Source: Erythroxylum novogranatense (taxonomy: Eukaryota; Streptophyta; Magnoliopsida; Malpighiales; Erythroxylaceae). Taken from it: DNA of 64,000 bases. Where the stretch lies: the NCBI GenBank assembly GCA_029891385.1, contig CM057229.1:930001-994000 (forward strand), read 5' to 3'. The notes below the pieces were generated by a model that worked only from the letters and a program-made list of their open reading frames with translations, had not been told where the DNA came from and made no database searches. Of this stretch, positions 58,478-64,000 are shown in pieces. The stretch's first letter is position 1. Each line of letters begins with the position of its first letter. The translations under genes were made by a program, and so were the position numbers.

Positions 58478-61400
58478 CTTCTCTAAAGTTATGCATGTGA
58501 ATACTTCCCTTGGGGTTTGAACAAATGGAAAAGTTGAGAGTTATCTATTAACTTTATAAAATTGATTTTATTAACCTAATAAAATTTATTTAGTTATTTA
58601 ATATTAATTATTAATAATTTTTATATAAATTTTATTTAGAATAGTCTAAAATTTGTAACTACAATAAAGAGATTGAAAGTAAAAATTCAAACGTATCTTT
58701 ATTTTTATTCATTGTAATTTAATTTGTCACTGTATATTTGTTCTATGTCCTTATTAATCCTTGATGTATTCACTAAATCATAATACCATGTTACTTTCAA
58801 TTATTGTCGGATGTCTGTTGCATCTTGTTCTTTCAAGTTCTCTACACAAGTTTCTAGTTCGTTATCGTCTTCGATTTGATTTTCCTCTTGAGATGAATAT
58901 GCCATATCATGTGATATGATCGATAGTTTAATAGATAGAGCAGAAAGAGTTGGAACTGGATAACACTAAATAACCTACCATATTTCTCTTTTGCTATATT
59001 GAAGAACATCCTAGTTTTCTTAACGCGGTGAGTTTTCACCAGATGATCATAAGAAAAAGTATTAGGTAATAAGTTCTCTAAAGGAAATATATCGTAGTCA
59101 GGTGCTGTATAAATCGATATTTGACTCAACTTTCGGTTGATAAAATCATTTAAGTGAAACTCTAGGAAGTTATGGAAATAAAAAGGAATTATTATTAGAA
59201 TTAGAATTATGATTTAAGAGAAACATCACATCTAAATATCTCGCGGTATAATGAAATTTGGATAAGATTGAGACAAAAAAAAATTACTAAAAAATACTCC
59301 CTCCTATCTAAATTAAATGTCGTTACAAAGGGATTTTGATTATTCAAAATAAGAGTCGTTCGTGACTTTTTATGCATATTTATAATTTTGCTTCCAAAAT
59401 TGCCTTTTAATTTATCTCACAACTTGATTTCACATATTGCATTTTTAAGACAGTTCAGCATGCAATTTCTCTCACATGAATAACAACATTAATAAAGGTA
59501 TATCAAATATTTTATTAATTTTTTTAATAAGTGTGTATCTCTAAAACGACTTTTATTTTAGATAGGAGGAAATAGTATATTAGCTAAATCTGATTAAGTA
59601 GTTTTAAGATTTTGTTTGATTAGCTTTTCTTATTTTAAATTTTCTGTTTCAAGATTTTGTTTTATTTTTATATGACATAAAATACTATGCTTCTCTATTA
59701 TTATTTATTAGTTAGATAAATATTATTTAATAATATACCTAAAATTTTAATAGATAAGTTATTTTGAAACATTATTCTAAAAAATATCCAACTCTGAAAC
59801 TTATTGAGATAGGTACTTTATAACTTAAAATTTCCAATTATTTGAATTTGAACATATCTATCTTTAAAATATAAAAATATTTATTAAACTTACTATTTAA
59901 AGTGAAATGAAACATCTATTTACTTACTTTTACTAAAAATATGTTAAGACTAAATAATTTATTGATAAATATACATAAAATAAAATAATTAATACAAATC
60001 GAGATAAGATCATAGGACCACTTCAAAATAATAGTTTGGTTTTAAAATTTTGTATCTTGTTTGATTAGGTTTTTTTTGGAGATGTGCTTAAGATTTTTAT
60101 ATATGACAAAATGATATTTTCTATATTAATAATTAGATAAAACAAAATATTTTTGATATGCAAGTTATTTTAGTTGAAGATACCTTTAAAGTTCAAATGA
60201 TTCGAAAGATAAAAATTACATTAAAATATAAAACTATTTGTTATTTTTCTTTTTATAAACGATATTTATTTAAGATAAAATTAGCTTTCATTTAAGTTCT
60301 TTTGTTAAAATATGATGAGAATATATTTGATGAAAAATAAACAAAAACAGCGATTTAATTCTTCGACAATAATTAATATATTTATTAATTTGGAACTGAA
60401 ATTATCTATATTAAAATATAAATATTTTATAAATTATATTATTTAAAATGATAAACATAACCATCTTTCTACAAGACTAAATACTTATTGTATAAAAATA
60501 AAACTTATTAATTTAATTATTTTACAAATAATTAATATATTTTAATAAATTCGAAATTAAAATTATTTTATTTATAATTAGTAAGTTATTATTAATTTAT
60601 ATTTATTAATAAACATAGTAGAAAGAACACATAAAATTACTAATCAACTAATTATAATTTTACTTTTTTGATATAAGTTATAATTTTACTTATTTCTACA
60701 GTTAATTTAAGCTTGGCAGTGGACTAGGCTAAATTTGAGTCTATAAATTTTGTGTTCAGGCTCACTCCGATATGGATTGAGCTTTAGCGGTCCGAAGTCA
60801 AATCAAGTCCGAAGTTGGTTTAATTAAATATTTTTTATTTTAAAAATTAAAAATAATATAGTTTTACCTAAACGATATTGATTTTTTTAAAAAAGAAATT
60901 TAAATTGGATCAAATAGAACAGTTCATACTTGGTTCAAAGGCCGATCGAGTAAAAACTTGTCATCCCTAATTATGTATATTTTATTATGCCCCACATTCA
61001 TTAGTTTGGAATAGAAAAAAAATGAAGAGTGCCCTGCCCCAGCTCCAGAAAATACTTTTATCAAAAGATTAGTAGAATATAGTTTCTTTGTTGTATACCA
61101 CTCTAATGATGTATATTCAAAACCACAACTAAAAATTAAAATAAAATTGAACTCTTTATAAAATTCTAAATAAGAAAAAAACTTATATGAATGAGACTTA
61201 ATTGTCATCAATATTATAAGCAACTAACTTATAATTTATAATACGCAATTTAACAAAATCTTAACTTCTTATATGCCACATAATTACTAATAAAATCTAC
61301 TACATTTTATTTAAGTAATAATTTAATAAGTAAAATTTATTACAATAATTTTATTATTTATTTTCACTATTAAATAACTTAATTTGGAATTTATGAATTT

Positions 61401-62334
61401 TAAAGATATTCTAGACTTAAACTATATTTAATTAACATAATTGCATATTTTCAAAAATAAAATTGAAAGCAACTATAAAAATTAAAGATAAATAATCATA
61501 CTGATCATACTTAATTGACGATACATACATAATAAAAATATGAAAACAAAAATAAAAATTATTTTGTAAATTTAAAAAATTGAAAGAAATTAAAAGAAAA
61601 AACAAAAAGTCAAACATACATGTTTTATTTAATTGAACTTAAAACCAAAATCAATTAGAAACAAACATCCCTTAATATCTAACATGTTATCAATTAATTT
61701 CATTAACTGTAAAATTTTGAATTGCTTATATTTTCAAAATAAATTTTATAAATTTAGTGTAATACTCTTGATATGTAGTTTGATAAATTTAATAAGAAAA
61801 AGTTACAATTTATTAAATGAATTGGATTAACATTTATCATTTATATTTTACATAATGAAATGATTTCATGACAAAATAGTACAAAGACTGAATTATACTG
61901 TTAAAATGTAATGTTAAGTATCGAATTAACTCTCAATTAAATTTAATGCCAAATTAACATATAGTTCATAAAATAATAAAACATACAAATAAGACAAACA
62001 TAGAAGTAATTTCAATCAGAATAGTGTAAGACAACCAACAGAAAACAAATTGTATAAAATATAAATCAACAATAAATTATAAATTTGTTAGTTCTAAAAC
62101 CTTTTTAACCTCCTCAGTCCTCCCTAGTGTGTCTTTGAAAACATTAAAAAATAATAATATCTTATAACTTTAAGTTCTAACGAAACACATATAGATATCA
62201 ACATATACGGTGTATAAGTACTACATGAGCACCTATTGCCTGGACGGGAGGAAGTTGTTTGGATTATATAAAGGGTAAATTTTAGGCACTAAGAAAATGA
62301 AATGTGCATGTTATGCACGGAATTTAAGGTTCGA
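58478..62334. other. A+T-rich intergenic DNA with small elements
   Basis: Very A+T-rich. It contains the Stowaway MITE listed separately. A diverged repeat of about 450 bp seems to occur twice (about 59600-60040 and 60040-60540), both starting near GTTTTAARATTTTGT. A stretch at 60707-60970 ends CTTGTCATCCCTA and begins TTAAGCTTGGCAGTGG, resembling the ends of hAT-like miniature elements. No gene is recognised. Confidence 0.4.
59297..59575. mobile_element. Stowaway-type MITE, 279 bp, TA target duplication
   Basis: The left end CTCCCTCCTATCTAAATTAA and the reversed right end CTATTTCCTCCTATCTAAAA form the Stowaway inverted repeat (consensus begins CTCCCTCCGT). Both ends continue into GTCGTT text. 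TA flanks the element at 59295-59296 and 59576-59577. The interior is A+T-rich and non-coding. Confidence 0.88.
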
Positions 62335-63786
62335 TTACAGGTCACAAGAATAGATACAGGCATTAAACAAGCAATCCGATGCTTCCAAAGAAAGTCCATT
62401 TATTATGTTCATCTTCGTTTGCTTTACCTTATTTCGGGGCGGAAGAATAACATTAATAGCGGCATCAAAAACTGCCTTTACATTCTGCAATTACACCACA
62501 TATACGAGTTAAATCCATTGGTAGTAGAGCCAAACACAAAGATCAAAAGAATACACATACATTACCTGCTGAGTTTTTGAGCTGCACTCAATGTAGGCAG
62601 CTGCCCCAATAAGCTTTCTCAGTTCCTCGCCCTTTAGGTGAAAGTCAATCCAATACAACCGAGTTATTTAATAAGATCATAAAGATCACAAGTAATCTTC
62701 ATTACATTGCAGTGTTCTTTTTCATTACGTTCTAAATTTAATAATGTATCATTATAAGCTAGTAAACATCGGAGAAGCTATTTACCTGTGCAGTGCTTAT
62801 GGAGACTGCACCAGGATGCTCAACAACGAACTGCTTATCCTCGCGCAGATCTACAATGGTAAAAGACCGCGGTAAATAGAAAACTTTACATGGTAAAATA
62901 GTTGACCTCAATACGATAAAACATAAAGAAAGGATTTAAAAAAAGGAGAGAATAGCTGTTGAGGCTGGATCAGAACCAAATAAAAGTAGATAACCCAAGC
63001 TAGTAATACAGTGGCAGTTCACAGTTTGAACAAAGTTTGGCTAGCTAAAACACCAGATTGCAACGGTGGTGAAAAGGGAAAGAAAAAAATGGTAATCTAC
63101 GGTTTAGTTATCTGCTAGGACTTGGGCATGATTAGAGAACAAAGTTGGATTGCCTTATCATGCAAATGAATGAAAGCTACTAGTTCACTCAGCATGCGAG
63201 CTTTCCAATTTTAGAGGCTTTGCCAAGAAAGTTAAACCACGTCTCAACCATCACAATGCAAAAGGGCTTGAGAGAAAGGATTGTATTCTGAAACAAGAAA
63301 CTAGACAGAAACACGTACCAAGTTTTGTTCCAACAAGAATTACTGGAACTCTAGGAGCATGATGCCTCAATTCAGGAATCCACTGAAACAGAAAACCAGC
63401 AAGTAATGAGTCAAATTGTGGAATTAACATTTATTTTATCAAAGGAATTATAAATCTCAAAGAATTAAGATCCTGACAATGACTTGTAACCTTTTTGGCT
63501 ACATTTTCATAACTGGCCTTGCTTATCAGAGAGAAAGCAAGAATGAAGACGTCTGTCTGTGGATAGCTCAAAGGTCTTAGCCTGTCGTAGTCCTCCTGAC
63601 CTGTCATAGCAAGCTCAGTTAAAGCTCAAAAGCACGAAGGCCTTTTGCATCTGATAAACGAATCAAGTTATTAATAAGCTCAGGCCCGCTTTAATTACCA
63701 GCAGTATCCCATAACCCTAAGTGGACAGCACTCCCATCCACAAGCACGGTTGTGCTGAAATTGTCAAAAACGGCCGGTACGTAAAC
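62335..63786 (-). CDS. ROP (plant RAC/Rho) GTPase, divergent, first exon outside the window
   Basis: Exons: complement 63699-63786, 63491-63600, 63319-63382, 62786-62850, 62566-62631, and a last exon from 62484, all GT-AG and in frame. Motifs in order: [119 protein letters not shown]. ROPs switch between GDP and GTP forms at the plasma membrane. Oddities: the switch-I text is VYVPAVFDN instead of DYVPTVFDN, so the Mg/effector threonine is Ala. Switch II has [12 protein letters not shown] instead of NRLRPLSYRGAD. The tail reads on to a stop at 62335 (ending [10 protein letters not shown]), or is spliced at a good donor after PPRNK (62428) to an exon I cannot identify. Exon 1 with the P-loop should lie beyond 64000. 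Confidence 0.85.
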
Positions 63787-64000
63787 CTGTTTTATTTTAT
63801 TTTTATCAAGTTAGGAACCCATAGTCAATTGCGAGTCAAACAGTAAGAAAATCACAAATCAACCCAAGCAACACAATTTTCTTGTACTAGATTCAATCAC
63901 GTAATCTACTGAAGAATAGAGATGACAAACGAGAGAAGCAAAAAAAGAAACCATTAAGCATTAACAAGAAATTTTCTTACTTCTTAGTTCCTACGAAAAT

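Noticed and set aside
60707..60970. hAT-type miniature element
   Set aside because: The two ends resemble each other only loosely and I could not find an 8-bp target duplication, so I did not list it as an element.
62302..62580. Plus-strand ORF opposite the end of the ROP gene
   Set aside because: It is an antisense shadow of two ROP exons and their intron.
1..64000. tRNA or rRNA genes
   Set aside because: I looked for tRNA-like B-box text (GGTTCGAATCC) and rRNA-like conserved blocks. Isolated partial matches such as GGTCGAATCC occur only inside LTRs, and no cloverleaf could be built.

Overview
The window is nuclear DNA from a flowering plant, most likely a eudicot. It has split genes with GT-AG introns, plant-specific families (FREE1-type FYVE protein, BOI-type RING E3, EXL-type GDSL esterase, ROP GTPase, receptor-like cytoplasmic kinase), long A+T-rich intergenic DNA and layered plant retrotransposons and DNA transposons. 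I could not place the species. All exon joins were worked out by hand from splice signals, reading frame and remembered family architecture; no transcript or database was consulted.

Layout. 0-4.1 kb: a tandem pair of SKP1-like genes on the minus strand, both structurally altered. 4.5-6.3 kb: a 3' LINE fragment followed by a degraded Ty3-type gag, both on the plus strand. 6.5-9.2 kb: a conserved plant protein of unknown function (minus). 11.0-12.7 kb: a five-exon GDSL esterase/lipase (minus). 15.1-15.6 kb: a small LTR element of the TRIM kind. 16.8-20.7 kb: a ten-exon FREE1/FYVE1 endosomal sorting gene (minus). 22.6-23.2 kb: a reverse-strand LINE RNase H remnant. 25.3-26.2 kb: a BOI-related RING E3 ligase (minus).

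30.0-49.0 kb is one nested transposon complex. A minus-strand Ty3/gypsy element of Athila/Tat type keeps both LTRs, a primer-binding-site-like sequence, a polypurine tract, gag remnants and a near-perfect 5-bp target duplication (GTGAA/ATGAA), but has lost almost all of pol. Its 3' internal region was hit by an 8.3-kb PIF/Harbinger DNA transposon (imperfect inverted ends, TAA duplication) carrying a transposase, a Myb/SANT-like ORF and a third ORF with an RNase H1 N-terminal (viroplasmin-like) domain plus a hydrophobic tail. Its 5' LTR was hit by a 1.6-kb solo-LTR-like insertion.

50.4-52.5 kb: a 300-aa basic, disordered plant protein (plus), convergent with a 650-aa receptor-like cytoplasmic kinase (minus, 52.9-55.6 kb). 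56.4-58.5 kb: a VPS35 pseudogene keeping fragments of both ends of the retromer subunit. 59.3-59.6 kb: a Stowaway MITE. 62.3-63.8 kb: all but the first exon of a divergent ROP GTPase (minus) in which the conserved switch-I threonine is alanine.

The genes do not form a pathway. FREE1 and the VPS35 fragment both relate to endosomal sorting and SKP1 and the RING protein to ubiquitination, but I read this as chance neighbourhood. The best candidate for something new is the Harbinger element with the extra RNase H1-N ORF.
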